DNA from: Chthonomonadaceae bacterium
GTDB taxonomy: Bacteria; Armatimonadota; Chthonomonadetes; Chthonomonadales; Chthonomonadaceae
DNA length: 64,000 nt
Direction of reading: 5' to 3'
Assembly (NCBI GenBank): GCA_027450145.1
Contig: DAIDKH010000002.1
Span: 26,256 to 90,255, forward strand
Shown: in pieces, positions 43,333 to 52,923 of the stretch
Layout of the letters: each line of letters opens with the position of its first letter
How positions within the stretch are numbered: the stretch's first letter is position 1
Program-made: the position numbers and the translations under genes
Notes under the pieces: generated by a model
Told to the model about the DNA's origin: nothing
Database searches by the model: none
Seen by the model: only the letters and a program-made list of their open reading frames with translations

Positions 43333-44615
43333 TGCTGATCCTTCGCGATTGTATTAGACCTCGCCTCTACCGCCTGGGCATGAGCTTCAAAGCCTTCAGC
43401 GCGCGCCAAGGTGGTGAGATCCGAACTGCAACGGCTCAACTCCGACTCGCTGTAATAGATAAAACTCGACTTTTTGATGAACGTACCAGTGTGTAACGGG
43501 CTGGAAAAGCGGGCAGTGCCGCTGGTAGGAAGCGTGTGACTTGGTCCCGCCCAATAATCACCTAACGTTTGAGGTGAATAGTTCCCCATAAGTATCGCGC
43601 CAGCATTGGTGATATCACCCAGGACGGCGAACGGATCACGCACCATCAGCGCAAGATGCTCTGGTGAGCACGCGTTCGCGAGGTCGCACGACTCCTTCAG
43701 GTCTCGAGTAACGAAAATCATGCCATGTGCATTTAGAGCACTTTCAAGTATCGATTTACGAGGAAGGTTACTCAGACGCCTGCCTACTGCCTCCAAAACT
43801 CTTTGAGCGAACTCCGGCGAGTTAGTAATAAGATAACCAGCACACTCCACATCATGTTCTACCTGGGTTAATAGGTCCATTGCAGCGCATTCTGGGTCTG
43901 CGTCGCCATCAGCAACGACGCACACTTCACTGGGCCCCGCGAGCATATCCATGTCTACCACACCCCACAGCATCTTCTTGGCAATATTCACATACACGTT
44001 GCCAGGGCCTACTATTTTGTCTACCACCGGCACAGTCTCGGTGCCCAGAGCCATTGCTGCAATCGCCTGCGCACCGCCGACGAGGAACATTCGATCAACG
44101 CCAGCAATGTGAGCTGCGGCCAGTACCGCCGAATGAGCAGATGGAGAACACATGATGACCTCCTCAACACCTGCCGCTCGGGCGGGTATGGCCGTCATCA
44201 GCACCGTGGAAGGGTAGGATGCCGTACCTCCTGGAATGTACAAACCCGCACGCCGAAGTGGTCGGATAACCTGCCCCACCACACGTCCCGGTTTCACATC
44301 CATCCAACTTTCAGATCGTTGGGCACTGTGGAAAGCACGGATGTTCGCCGCGGCTTTCTCAAGTGCTGAGCGCAATTCAGTATCAAGGGCATTGTACGCC
44401 GCCACAAATTCGGTTTTGTCCAGTTCCAGGTTAACCAGCTTGGCATCATCGAACTTGCGACCAAGATCGAGCAGCGCACTATCGCCCTCAGCTTTTACTC
44501 GCGAAATGATGGCGCGAACCGTCGCCTCTACCTCAGGATTGTCCTGAAGGAGCTCACGTCGAACCATTCGTTTGCAATGTTCCAGGCCCATTTCGCTTAC
44601 ATAAGTAACCTGCAA
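43329..44615 (-). CDS. hisD: Histidinol dehydrogenase
   Basis: This enzyme oxidises histidinol to histidine in two steps with NAD and zinc. VGQVIRPLRRAGLYIPGGTASYPSTVLM, DKIVGPGNVYVNIAKKML, DMLAGPSEVCVVAD, DLLTQVEHDVEC (zinc Gln/His) and TNAGAILMGNYSPQTLGDYWAGPSHTLP are diagnostic. It has 428 residues. The start is TTG 44615 with GGAGG 7 bases upstream. It leads a minus-strand operon hisD-hisB-small protein-hisH-hisA and is divergent from trpB. Confidence 0.96.
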   Translation of the reverse strand: MQVTYVSEMGLEHCKRMVRRELLQDNPEVEATVRAIISRVKAEGDSALLDLGRKFDDAKLVNLELDKTEFVAAYNALDTELRSALEKAAANIRAFHSAQRSESWMDVKPGRVVGQVIRPLRRAGLYIPGGTASYPSTVLMTAIPARAAGVEEVIMCSPSAHSAVLAAAHIAGVDRMFLVGGAQAIAAMALGTETVPVVDKIVGPGNVYVNIAKKMLWGVVDMDMLAGPSEVCVVADGDADPECAAMDLLTQVEHDVECAGYLITNSPEFAQRVLEAVGRRLSNLPRKSILESALNAHGMIFVTRDLKESCDLANACSPEHLALMVRDPFAVLGDITNAGAILMGNYSPQTLGDYWAGPSHTLPTSGTARFSSPLHTGTFIKKSSFIYYSESELSRCSSDLTTLARAEGFEAHAQAVEARSNTIAKDQQ

Positions 44616-44725
44616 CCCTTTTCCTCCAATTACGGCAGACCGTGCATTTCGAGAAGATTATACCCTGCCCCTCTGTGTTGGCTCATGAACCCTCCATATT
44701 GGTGCGGTAACCACGTGTTGTACAG

Positions 44726-44731
44726 TATAAT
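44726..44731 (+). promoter_or_regulatory. -10 box of the trp promoter
   Basis: TATAAT lies 44 bases before trpB in the 159-base gap to hisD. A matching -35 at 17-base spacing is poor. No T-box, TRAP or leader-peptide attenuator is visible in the gap. Confidence 0.4.
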
Positions 44732-44774
44732 ATGTAGGAATTTGCCCCATACTTTTAAAGGAGTTTAATTTCAC

Positions 44775-45989
44775 GTGGCACAGGTTTTTACCTCCGCGGC
44801 TTCTGCACTTCCCGATACGCAGGGGCATTTTGGGCCCTACGGCGGCCGCTATGTTCCTGAAACGTTGGTACCGGCGCTCGATCAGCTCGCCGCGGAATAC
44901 GATGCCGCGCGAAATGACGCCACATTTGCGGCCACGTACAACAACCTCCTCAAAAACTATGTTGGTCGTGCGACCCCCCTATTCCACGCTGAGAGGCTTA
45001 GTCAAGAATTCGGCGGCCGCATTTACTTAAAACGTGAAGATCTGTGCCACACGGGGGCGCACAAAATTAACAATGCGCTCGGCCAGATTTTGCTTGCTGT
45101 GAGGATGGGCAAGCAGCGTATCATTGCCGAGACGGGTGCTGGCCAACATGGGGTTGCGACAGCCACCGTTTGCGCTCGGTTTGGTCTCTCCTGTGACATT
45201 TACATGGGTGAGGAGGACGTGGAGCGCCAGGCGTTGAATGTGGCGCGAATGCGGCTTATGGGAGCGCGAGTTATTCCTGTCAGTTCCGGCACGCGCACCC
45301 TGAAGGACGCTACAAACGAAGCTATGCGTGACTGGGTGACCAACGTTCGTACTACGCACTACATCATAGGCTCCGTGGTTGGCCCACATCCATATCCAAT
45401 GATGGTGCGGGATTTTCAATCGGTGATTGGCCGAGAGGCCCGCGAACAGGTACTCGCTCAAGAGGGTCGATTACCCGATATGCTCGTGGCCTGCGTTGGA
45501 GGAGGGTCGAACTCGATGGGCCTGTTCTACCCATTCATGCAGGATTCTACGGTCCAATTGGTAGGGGTTGAGGCGGCAGGATTGGGAATAAGTACTGGTA
45601 GGCACTGCGCTCCGCTTACGGCAGGCTCGCCCGGGGTTTTTCAGGGCTCGGCGAGTTATTTAATTCAGGACGATGACGGGCAGGTTGCTCCGTCGCATTC
45701 CATATCTGCCGGGCTCGATTATCCCGGCGTTGGACCAGAGCACTCGTGGCTGAAGGACAGTGGGCGAGCAGAGTACGGTGCCGTAACGGATGCCGAAGCT
45801 CTTCAGGCGCTAAAGCTCACGGCCGAGCGAGAAGGTATCATCGTGGCACTCGAAACAGCCCATGCTGTTGCGTACCTGGACAAGCTCAAACAATCTGGGC
45901 GGATTAATGACCGAACACTTATCATTGTCAATTGCTCGGGCAGAGGTGATAAGGACATGAACACAGTAGTTCGCGAACTTAATCTCTAA
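44775..45989 (+). CDS. trpB: Tryptophan synthase beta chain
   Basis: TrpB joins indole and serine with [23 protein letters not shown] opens the protein, the PLP Lys is in [14 protein letters not shown], the phosphate loop is [14 protein letters not shown], and [14 protein letters not shown] is present. It has 404 residues. The start is GTG 44775 with AAAGGAG upstream. trpA follows after 62 bases that hold a small CCTCG/CGAGG hairpin near the trpA ribosome site. Confidence 0.97.
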   Translation: MAQVFTSAASALPDTQGHFGPYGGRYVPETLVPALDQLAAEYDAARNDATFAATYNNLLKNYVGRATPLFHAERLSQEFGGRIYLKREDLCHTGAHKINNALGQILLAVRMGKQRIIAETGAGQHGVATATVCARFGLSCDIYMGEEDVERQALNVARMRLMGARVIPVSSGTRTLKDATNEAMRDWVTNVRTTHYIIGSVVGPHPYPMMVRDFQSVIGREAREQVLAQEGRLPDMLVACVGGGSNSMGLFYPFMQDSTVQLVGVEAAGLGISTGRHCAPLTAGSPGVFQGSASYLIQDDDGQVAPSHSISAGLDYPGVGPEHSWLKDSGRAEYGAVTDAEALQALKLTAEREGIIVALETAHAVAYLDKLKQSGRINDRTLIIVNCSGRGDKDMNTVVRELNL

Positions 45990-46051
45990 AACAACATAAC
46001 TTACGAAGGCACTCACCCATTCCCCTCGCGTTATACGAGGGTATTAAACTT

Positions 46052-46873
46052 ATGAACCGAATAACGCAAAATTTCAACACTCTAAAAGCTCGAGGCGAGC
46101 ACGCTCTGATCTGCTTCATGACTGCAGGTGACCCTGACATTGACAAGACCGTGGAGTTGGCGAGCAGTCTGTATGACGCAGGGGTAGACGCTCTCGAACT
46201 GGGTATACCATTTAGCGACCCGTTAGCGGATGGGCCTTCGATACAAGCGTCATCGCAACGTTCCCTTGATTCCGGCATGACTGCTCATAAGGCGCTTCAA
46301 TGTGCGGCTCGCATCCATGAGCGCGTACCACTACTTCCTCTCGTTCTAATGACGTATTACAACCCAGTGTTAAGGTACGGCATGACCGAGTTTGCCCGCG
46401 ACGCTGCAGCAAGTGGAGTTGATGGAGTAATCATTACTGACTTAACACCTGAGGAATCGGCGGAATGGCAGCATCATGCTCAGGTTAACCAACTTGCGAC
46501 CATCTACCTGCTGGCTCCAACATCCACCGACGACCGCGTTTCCTCTGTCTGCAAGATCTGCTCAGGATTTGTATATTGTGTCTCACGCACTGGCGTAACT
46601 GGAGCCAGGCAGGATGTGCCTCAGGATTTAAAAGACACAATTTCTCGGATACGTCGGTACACTGATCTTCCTATTGCAGTGGGGTTCGGCGTTTCTTCGC
46701 CCGAGCATGTCAAAGCGATTAGCGCCTTTGCCGACGGAGTGGTTGTTGGAAGCTCATTAGTAGATTTGATACACAATAACCGTGACAACCGGGACCTTCA
46801 TAACGTTGCCTATGAGTATTGCGCCTCGTTAAAAGCCGGCACTCGCACAGTTACCGCAGGATCCCAACAATGA
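46052..46873 (+). CDS. trpA: Tryptophan synthase alpha chain
   Basis: TrpA cleaves indole-glycerol phosphate and passes indole to TrpB. The catalytic Glu is in DALELGIPFSDPLADGPSIQ, the Asp in GVIITDLTPEESAEW, and the glycine loop in VGFGVSSPEHVKAI with VGSSLVDLI. CFMTAGDPD is typical. It has 273 residues. Its stop overlaps the next start (ATGA). Confidence 0.97.
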   Translation: MNRITQNFNTLKARGEHALICFMTAGDPDIDKTVELASSLYDAGVDALELGIPFSDPLADGPSIQASSQRSLDSGMTAHKALQCAARIHERVPLLPLVLMTYYNPVLRYGMTEFARDAAASGVDGVIITDLTPEESAEWQHHAQVNQLATIYLLAPTSTDDRVSSVCKICSGFVYCVSRTGVTGARQDVPQDLKDTISRIRRYTDLPIAVGFGVSSPEHVKAISAFADGVVVGSSLVDLIHNNRDNRDLHNVAYEYCASLKAGTRTVTAGSQQ

Positions 46874-47256
46874 CGTCACCAAACGACAGCGCATCCAGCA
46901 GTATGGTGCGCGCTGGGGCTATTTTCGGTTGCCTGTCGGTAATCATTGGCGCATTCGGGGCGCATGCACTAAAAGCCATACTAGCTGCGCACAATATGGC
47001 TCAAGTGTATGAAACAGGCGTACAGTATCACGCTGTACACGCAATAGCTATGATTGCATGCGGATTAATGCTGGCAATTAAACCCGAGGCAAAAAAGTTT
47101 CGCACCGCAGGGCAACTGTTTGGCCTAGGTATTGTTCTTTTCTCGGGCAGCCTTTATGTGCTTGCCGTGACTAATATTCGCCTTTTAGGCGTGATCACAC
47201 CGTTTGGAGGCTTATGCTTCATCGCCGGTTGGGTTTACATGGCACTCGCGGCTTAG
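46870..47256 (+). CDS. DUF423 membrane protein
   Basis: A 128-residue protein with four helices and the family's signature GAIFGCLSVIIGAFGAHALKAIL, YETGVQYHAVHAIAMIACG, LFSGSLYVLAVTN and ITPFGGLCFIAGW. The function of DUF423 (YgdD-like) is unknown. The ATG at 46870 overlaps the trpA stop, so it is coupled to the trp genes; the frame is open further upstream inside trpA, but the coupled ATG is the better start. Confidence 0.85.
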   Translation: MTSPNDSASSSMVRAGAIFGCLSVIIGAFGAHALKAILAAHNMAQVYETGVQYHAVHAIAMIACGLMLAIKPEAKKFRTAGQLFGLGIVLFSGSLYVLAVTNIRLLGVITPFGGLCFIAGWVYMALAA

Positions 47257-48009
47257 AGTCCCATCATAAGTATTTTACAGGTCGTCTAGCGTCCAGCTGA
47301 CCATTTTCCAAACACCGTAGTTTCGTTGCCATGAACCTGGCAGCGGAAGTTGGCATCCCTACTTGTCACTCGCTACCTTTAACCTTGCAGTGTGGCAACA
47401 TGCCCAGTGCAAGTCTGCAGACTCCTGAAGTAATTTTGGGGCGAGGAAATCACCGTCTCTCATTGTGGCCCGCTAGTCATCCCCGGTTTTCGCTGTGCCC
47501 CAAAAGCGGCCGTCTCCCAAAAAGGATGCCACATCGAGCAAGTAGACTCCTATCAAAGCGTTGTTACCCCGTTTAGTACAAGTCTCATCGGTAGTAGCTT
47601 AGGCGCGATACACAGTCGTGCCACACTGTTATTTTCGAGTGACGGCTCAATGTCCAGGGAATCAAATTCTGCAGACCCGGTTGGAGATTCCCGACATACA
47701 CAATATTATGTCGTATAAGCCAGAGTAGTTTTAATGAACAGCTTCGCCTTTAGGTCTCGGTCACAAAGTTGCATTCACTAACGTACCAGAGTCTTGTAAG
47801 CAGTCAGAGATTTTCTAACCTTATCACATCGTCCGATTACTGTTAATGAGGCGGCTGTTGCAGGCAGCTTTCTGTAGAAAAGTACGCGCTTAACCTATTG
47901 TTGTGCGTAGCCAACACCATAAAAATGGGTGGAAATATCTCGCAGCACTTATATCGTCTTTATGTTAGGTACACCTGCCGCTTTGGTGCACGCAGAGAGG
48001 AGCAGTCAA
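47257..48009. other. 753-base stretch without a convincing gene
   Basis: I find no frame with both a ribosome site and recognisable residues. No tRNA, clear hairpin with T-run or riboswitch core was seen. It may hold the prkA promoter near its right end and otherwise decayed sequence. Confidence 0.5.
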
Positions 48010-49959
48010 ATGTCCGAATTCAATGCAAAAGATTTTCTCCGCCAGGTAGAGGAACAACGATCGCAGGAAGTTGCATTAGCCTGGGAAGGAACGTTTGGGG
48101 AATATCTGGAAATGGTTGCTAAACAGCCCTCCATCGCTTCTTTGGCACATGCTCGACTCTACAACATGATTGTGGCTTCAGGAGTTGATGACGTTGACGG
48201 AAGTTCCAAAACGTACCGGTTTTTTGCTGATGATCTGTACGGTCTTGAACATACTATGCAGCAACTGGTTGAAGAGTATCTTAATCCTGCTGCTCGTAGA
48301 CTGGATATTCGCAAACGGATTTTGATGCTTGTTGGTCCGGTTGGCGGCGGAAAGTCGACGCTTGTCACACTAATCAAACGTGGCATCGAAAAGCATAGCC
48401 GTACAGATGCCGGAGCGATCTATGCAATAAAAGGCTGTCCCATGCATGAGGAACCTCTGCACCTTATACCTGACGAACTGCGAGTGCAATTTAAACAGAG
48501 TCTCGGTGTTCACATCGAAGGTGACCTTTGCCCGGTTTGCCGGTACAGGCTAGATCATGAGTGGGGAAATAACATTCACAACGTGCCTGTCCAGCGAATT
48601 CTATTGAGCGAGCGCACGCGCGTGGGAGTTGGAACTTTCAAGCCGGCGGATCCTAAAAGTCAGGATGTTGCTGAGCTAACAGGCAGTGTAAACATTCAGG
48701 CTCTTACGGAGTATGGTCAGGAATCTGATCCACGCGCCTATAACTTTGATGGTGAATTAAACATTGCGAATCGCGGCGTAATGGAGTTCATTGAGATGTT
48801 GAAGGCAGAGAAGCGCTTTCTCTATGAACTCAACACTGTTGCCGGTGAGCAAACCATTAAAGCGAGCCGATTTGCACTCATCTACTGCGACGTCGCGGTT
48901 ATCGCGCACACCAACGAGTACGAATATAACTCGTACTTCTCAAACAAAGAGAACGAGGCGATGATAGATCGCATTTTCGTAGTGAAGGTGCCATACAACC
49001 TTAGGGTAAGCGAAGAGGTACGCATCTACGAAAAGCTCATTGGTCAAAGTGATGTGCATGAGGGCATGCCTGGCGTCGAGATGAATCTCTCACGAGTACA
49101 CATCGCACCGTACACGCTTAGAGTGGCTGCAATGTTCGCCATCCTAACGAGGCTGAAGCCGTCGCGCAAGGCCGGCTTAAGCCTTATGGCGAAGATGAAA
49201 TTGTACGATGGTGAAAAGCAGGTCGGTGATTGGGATCAGCGACAAGTACGGGAGTTGCACGATGAGTTCCTGGACGAGGGGATGAACGGAGTGTCACCTC
49301 GCCTCATAATCAACCGTATTTCCGCTGCGCTTGTGAAGGGTGGCAAGTCTTATGTCACCCCTATCGACATGCTGCGAGCACTTCGAGATGGCGTGACCGA
49401 GTACACCAACAATGAAGAAGAGCGCCGCAAGTTATTAGGCTTCATCGATGAGGTTCGTAAAGAGTTTGACGAAGCAGCTAAGAAGGAAGTACAACGGGCA
49501 TTCGTCTATTCCTATGAGGAGTCCGCACATACCATGATGAACAATTTCATCGATAATGTGGAGGCATACTGCAATCGCGAAAAAGTAAAGCACCCCGTTA
49601 CCGGTGAGGATGTTGAGCCAGATGAGAGGTTGATGCGATCTATAGAGGAACAGATTGGTATAACAGAAAACCAAAAACGCGAGTTTCGGGAAGGTATTAT
49701 GCGCTCCGTAGCCTCACTGATGCGCCGCGGCCAATCGTTCACAGTCACCTCTGATGAGAGGCTTAAGGAAGCAATTGAGAAAAAGCTGTTTTCGGATCTT
49801 AAGGATGTTGTTAAGATCACTACCAGCTCAAAAACACCCGACGCCGAGCAACTCAAAAAGGTAAATGAAGTGGTCGATCGTATGTGCCGGGAACAGGGCT
49901 ATACTCCCCAATCGGCTAATGAGTTGCTACGTTATGTAGGAACGCTGCTAAACAGGTAG
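48010..49959 (+). CDS. prkA: PrkA-family serine protein kinase / AAA ATPase
   Basis: A 649-residue protein. An AAA-type ATPase domain carries the Walker A motif GPVGGGKST at residues 109-117; the PrkA domain follows with CPVCRYRLD, IPDELR, LIYCDVAVIAHTNEYEYNSYF and IDRIFVVKVPYNLRVSEEVRIYEKLI. PrkA works with YeaH and often SpoVR in stress or starvation responses. I start at ATG 48010 (MSEFNAKDFL) with GAGAGGAG upstream; a longer frame from 47929 has no such site. yeaH follows after 14 bases. Confidence 0.92.
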   Translation: MSEFNAKDFLRQVEEQRSQEVALAWEGTFGEYLEMVAKQPSIASLAHARLYNMIVASGVDDVDGSSKTYRFFADDLYGLEHTMQQLVEEYLNPAARRLDIRKRILMLVGPVGGGKSTLVTLIKRGIEKHSRTDAGAIYAIKGCPMHEEPLHLIPDELRVQFKQSLGVHIEGDLCPVCRYRLDHEWGNNIHNVPVQRILLSERTRVGVGTFKPADPKSQDVAELTGSVNIQALTEYGQESDPRAYNFDGELNIANRGVMEFIEMLKAEKRFLYELNTVAGEQTIKASRFALIYCDVAVIAHTNEYEYNSYFSNKENEAMIDRIFVVKVPYNLRVSEEVRIYEKLIGQSDVHEGMPGVEMNLSRVHIAPYTLRVAAMFAILTRLKPSRKAGLSLMAKMKLYDGEKQVGDWDQRQVRELHDEFLDEGMNGVSPRLIINRISAALVKGGKSYVTPIDMLRALRDGVTEYTNNEEERRKLLGFIDEVRKEFDEAAKKEVQRAFVYSYEESAHTMMNNFIDNVEAYCNREKVKHPVTGEDVEPDERLMRSIEEQIGITENQKREFREGIMRSVASLMRRGQSFTVTSDERLKEAIEKKLFSDLKDVVKITTSSKTPDAEQLKKVNEVVDRMCREQGYTPQSANELLRYVGTLLNR

Positions 49960-49973
49960 CGGGGAGGCATGAT

Positions 49974-51137
49974 ATGTCGAATACGCTTAATGCTGACAGC
50001 TGGGATCTCCATCGGCGAGCTGAGCGCGATCGCGAGCGGCATAACGAGAAGGTGAAGGAGATCATCAAAAAGAACCTTGGCGGCATCATAAGTCAGCAGG
50101 ATATTATTACCGCGGACAATGGTAAGATCGTTAAAGTGCCGATACGCGGATTGGAGTTGCCACGAATCCGATTCGATAATGGTGAACGCGAACGCGTTGG
50201 ACAAGGTGGTGGCGGTACGCAGCCTGGCGATGTACTTGGCAAGGCCGGCGAGCCTTCGCCTGGCACGGGCCGAGAACCCGGGCAGGAACCAGGAGTAGAT
50301 TTCTACGACGCCGAGCTTACGATTGAAGAGCTCACAAAGCTGGTGTTTGAGGACCTTCATCTCCCTAACCTTGAGGAACGTGGCGTTAAGCAGATACTGG
50401 CTGAGAGCGCGGAGTTCAACACCATTAGTAAACGCGGGCTTGCCGGTAATTTAGATCGAAAACGGACACTTCTGGAGGCTTACCGACGTAATGCGCGCCA
50501 GGGATCTCCAGGATGGACTGTACGTAACGAAGATATGCGATACAAGACATGGGAACTCGTTACAGAGCCTCAGCGAAATGCGGTCATTATTGCAATGCGC
50601 GACGTTTCGGGCTCTATGGGCGAGTTTGAGGCCTACGTTTGCAGGTCGTTCTACTTCTGGATGCTCCGATTCCTGAAGAAAAAATACACGAGTGCGGAGA
50701 TCGTGTTCATTACATGCCACACGGAAGCCAAGGAGGTGGACGAACATACGTTCTTCTCCCTTGGCGATAGCGGTGGCACGAAAATGAGTGAAGCCTACAA
50801 ATTAGCCATGGATATTATCGACCGAAGATACAACCCCCGTGAGTGGAACATATACCCGTTCCTGTTCTCTGATGGATACAACTGGGGCGATCAAGATTGC
50901 GTCGACCTCGTGGGCAAAATGGTTGAGTACTGTAACCAGATAGGCTATGGTGAAATCGCTAATGATGTGTGGACAAAAGCTGAAGCTTTTGCACCATTGG
51001 GGCAGGCGTATGAGGAGGCATTTGCTAATGAACCTAGGGTTACATTGGTCAAGATCACAAGTAAAGAGGATGTGTGGCCAGCACTGCAGAAATTCTTTAC
51101 TAAGTACCCGGAGGTTCGGCAGGCAAACCCTGTCTAG
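49974..51137 (+). CDS. yeaH: YeaH/YhbH (DUF444) protein
   Basis: A 387-residue partner of PrkA. SADSWDLHRRAERDRERHNEKVKEIIKKNL, DIITADNGKIVKVPIRGLELPR, a Gly-rich linker (GQGGGGTQPGDVLG), and a C-terminal VWA-like part with the metal-site sequence MRDVSGSMGEFE, FITCHTEAKEVDEHTFFSLGDSGGTKMSEA and YPFLFSDGYNWGDQ are all typical. It completes the two-gene module; the usual third member spoVR is not next to it, since the next gene is convergent. Confidence 0.93.
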   Translation: MSNTLNADSWDLHRRAERDRERHNEKVKEIIKKNLGGIISQQDIITADNGKIVKVPIRGLELPRIRFDNGERERVGQGGGGTQPGDVLGKAGEPSPGTGREPGQEPGVDFYDAELTIEELTKLVFEDLHLPNLEERGVKQILAESAEFNTISKRGLAGNLDRKRTLLEAYRRNARQGSPGWTVRNEDMRYKTWELVTEPQRNAVIIAMRDVSGSMGEFEAYVCRSFYFWMLRFLKKKYTSAEIVFITCHTEAKEVDEHTFFSLGDSGGTKMSEAYKLAMDIIDRRYNPREWNIYPFLFSDGYNWGDQDCVDLVGKMVEYCNQIGYGEIANDVWTKAEAFAPLGQAYEEAFANEPRVTLVKITSKEDVWPALQKFFTKYPEVRQANPV

Positions 51138-51164
51138 GTACACCGGAGGATGTAGCTAAGCCTT

Positions 51165-52919
51165 TCAGGCGTTTAACTTGCTCCGGTTAAACGCCTGTCG
51201 GTTGGTTATGCCACGGCCTTCAGTAAGCGTGTAAATGGCGCCTGCATTAATGTCAAGCAACGTCTCCTTAACGCCTGACGGCCATTCAATAACAACGGTT
51301 TCCACCAAGGTTGCACGCCCCAACCCAAAATAGACTCGCGAGTCTGAGGCAGACAGGTAACTTGAACTGCTGTGTACGGTGCTAAATAGAGTAACCGCAC
51401 CCACCGTCAGCCTTAATTTCGCGTGAAAGCCATTGCGGTTACTCTTGGTCCCTACTGTCTTAAATATGACCGCATTGTTACCATTGTCAACCTCATTGTG
51501 GTATAGGTGCACGGGGCCGTTCTGGTTTACGACAATGAAATCCAGTCTTCCGTCATTGTCATAGTCGCCCACAGCCAAACCTCGAGAAACCATGGGTACA
51601 GATAACGCTCCCAGTCTATCCTTAACCACACTAAAGGTTCCGTCACCGTTATTGTGAAACAGCTGTCGCGGCTCTTCATAAGTGATGCCCGGTGACGTTT
51701 CGGCAATGTACATCGTAACGTGACCGTTCGCCGTAATTATGTCGAGCCAGCCATCCGCATCGTAATCTATAAAATCAGCTCCAAAAGTAACATAGTGCAT
51801 GTGAGGTATGGCCACATTGGCCTGATTGCTCACATCCAGGAACTGACCGTTCCCGAGATTCTTGAACAGCGTGTTCGGCTGCATTGAAAAATTTCCAACA
51901 AACAGGCTCTCTTCGCCAGAATGGTCGTAATCACCAATACCAATGCCCATTCCACTCATTTCCTGGCCGGCATTATTGTAAGCGCAGCCAGCCCTTTCAG
52001 AAACGTTGGTAAATGTGCCGTCGCCGTTGTTGTGCCAGAGGAAAGTGATGTTCAAATCATTCGCTACAAAGATATCCAATTTGCCATCGTTGTCGTAATC
52101 GAGAAAAACGACACCCAACCCATGTCCCTTGTGTTTGCTAATGCCGCTTTCACTTGTAACATCCTCAAATGTTCCATCGCCCCTGTTACGGTACAAACGG
52201 TGTGTTGCAGGCGGCATAACGTCTGGAGTGCAGTAATCCTCTCGACCATCTGGCGTCTTGCAGGTCTTGTTAGTAGCAACTGACCAGGGACAGTAATAGC
52301 AGACGTACAGGTCTAACCAGCCATCATTGTTGTAGTCGCCAAACGCCGCACTGGTGCCATATCGTGCGAGGTGTGCTTCACCTCCTAGGCCCGCTTTTTG
52401 GGTAACGTTCACGAACCTACCGGTGCCCTGTTCATTGTGAAAGAGGTGATTAGTACCAAATGCAGTGATAAACAGGTCATCGTATCCATCATTGTCGTAG
52501 TCGCCGACTGTTACTCCCTGGCAGTAGCCTAGGTAGGTATCTAGTCCGCTCCCCGCAGTCACGTCAGTAAACGTACCGTCTCCATTGTTTCTGTAGAGCG
52601 TGCAATGCGGCTCTGGCCCTTGGCCGGGTACATATGGATAGGGCCCACACTGTACAATAAGCAGATCCAGTCGACCATCATTGTCGTAATCGAACCAGGC
52701 ACAACCAGAGCCAGTTTCTTCGATAAAGTAAAACTTGCCGGTTGCGCCGTTAGTCTGAAGAAAGTGGACACCGGCCTGTTGTGCCAGTTCCTGAAACAGC
52801 GGGCTCTCCGGGGCTACACCTCTATTGGGTGATTGTTTACATGATGTGGACGCCGCCGCTAAAATGATGGCGCTGGTACCTAGGAACTGTCGTCGTGAAA
52901 TATGATTAAATTTACTCAT
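51165..52919 (-). CDS. CRTAC1-like exported FG-GAP/VCBS protein with UnbV domain
   Basis: A 584-residue protein with a Tat-type signal (SRRQFLGTSAIILAAASTSC, ending in a lipobox-like Cys). At least seven FG-GAP/VCBS blades follow, each with the calcium motif DYDNDGxxDLxI (YDNDGRLDLLI, DYDNDGYDDLFI, DYNNDGWLDLYV, DYDNDGKLDIFV, DYDADGWLDIIT, DYDNDGRLDFIV) and NNGDGTFTDV. The C-terminal ASPIC/UnbV end has YFGLGRATLVETVVIEWPSG. It is probably a secreted calcium-stabilised beta propeller. It pairs with the TPR gene just upstream, a combination common in Planctomycetes, Acidobacteria and Armatimonadota. Confidence 0.9.
   Translation of the reverse strand: MSKFNHISRRQFLGTSAIILAAASTSCKQSPNRGVAPESPLFQELAQQAGVHFLQTNGATGKFYFIEETGSGCAWFDYDNDGRLDLLIVQCGPYPYVPGQGPEPHCTLYRNNGDGTFTDVTAGSGLDTYLGYCQGVTVGDYDNDGYDDLFITAFGTNHLFHNEQGTGRFVNVTQKAGLGGEAHLARYGTSAAFGDYNNDGWLDLYVCYYCPWSVATNKTCKTPDGREDYCTPDVMPPATHRLYRNRGDGTFEDVTSESGISKHKGHGLGVVFLDYDNDGKLDIFVANDLNITFLWHNNGDGTFTNVSERAGCAYNNAGQEMSGMGIGIGDYDHSGEESLFVGNFSMQPNTLFKNLGNGQFLDVSNQANVAIPHMHYVTFGADFIDYDADGWLDIITANGHVTMYIAETSPGITYEEPRQLFHNNGDGTFSVVKDRLGALSVPMVSRGLAVGDYDNDGRLDFIVVNQNGPVHLYHNEVDNGNNAVIFKTVGTKSNRNGFHAKLRLTVGAVTLFSTVHSSSSYLSASDSRVYFGLGRATLVETVVIEWPSGVKETLLDINAGAIYTLTEGRGITNRQAFNRSKLNA
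51166..51197. terminator. 12-bp hairpin between convergent genes
   Basis: CAGGCGTTTAAC pairs perfectly with GTTAAACGCCTG around an 8-base loop. It lies 28 bases after yeaH and overlaps the last codons of the convergent CRTAC1-like gene. Confidence 0.65.
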
Positions 52920-52923
52920 GGAA

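Noticed and set aside
44616-44774. T-box or peptide attenuator in front of trpB
   Set aside because: The gap is too short for a T-box and contains no T-box core sequence, no Trp-rich leader and no terminator hairpin.
47331-47576. 81-residue frame in the gap before prkA
   Set aside because: No ribosome site, Ser/Arg/Leu-rich shadow-like composition and no similarity recognised.
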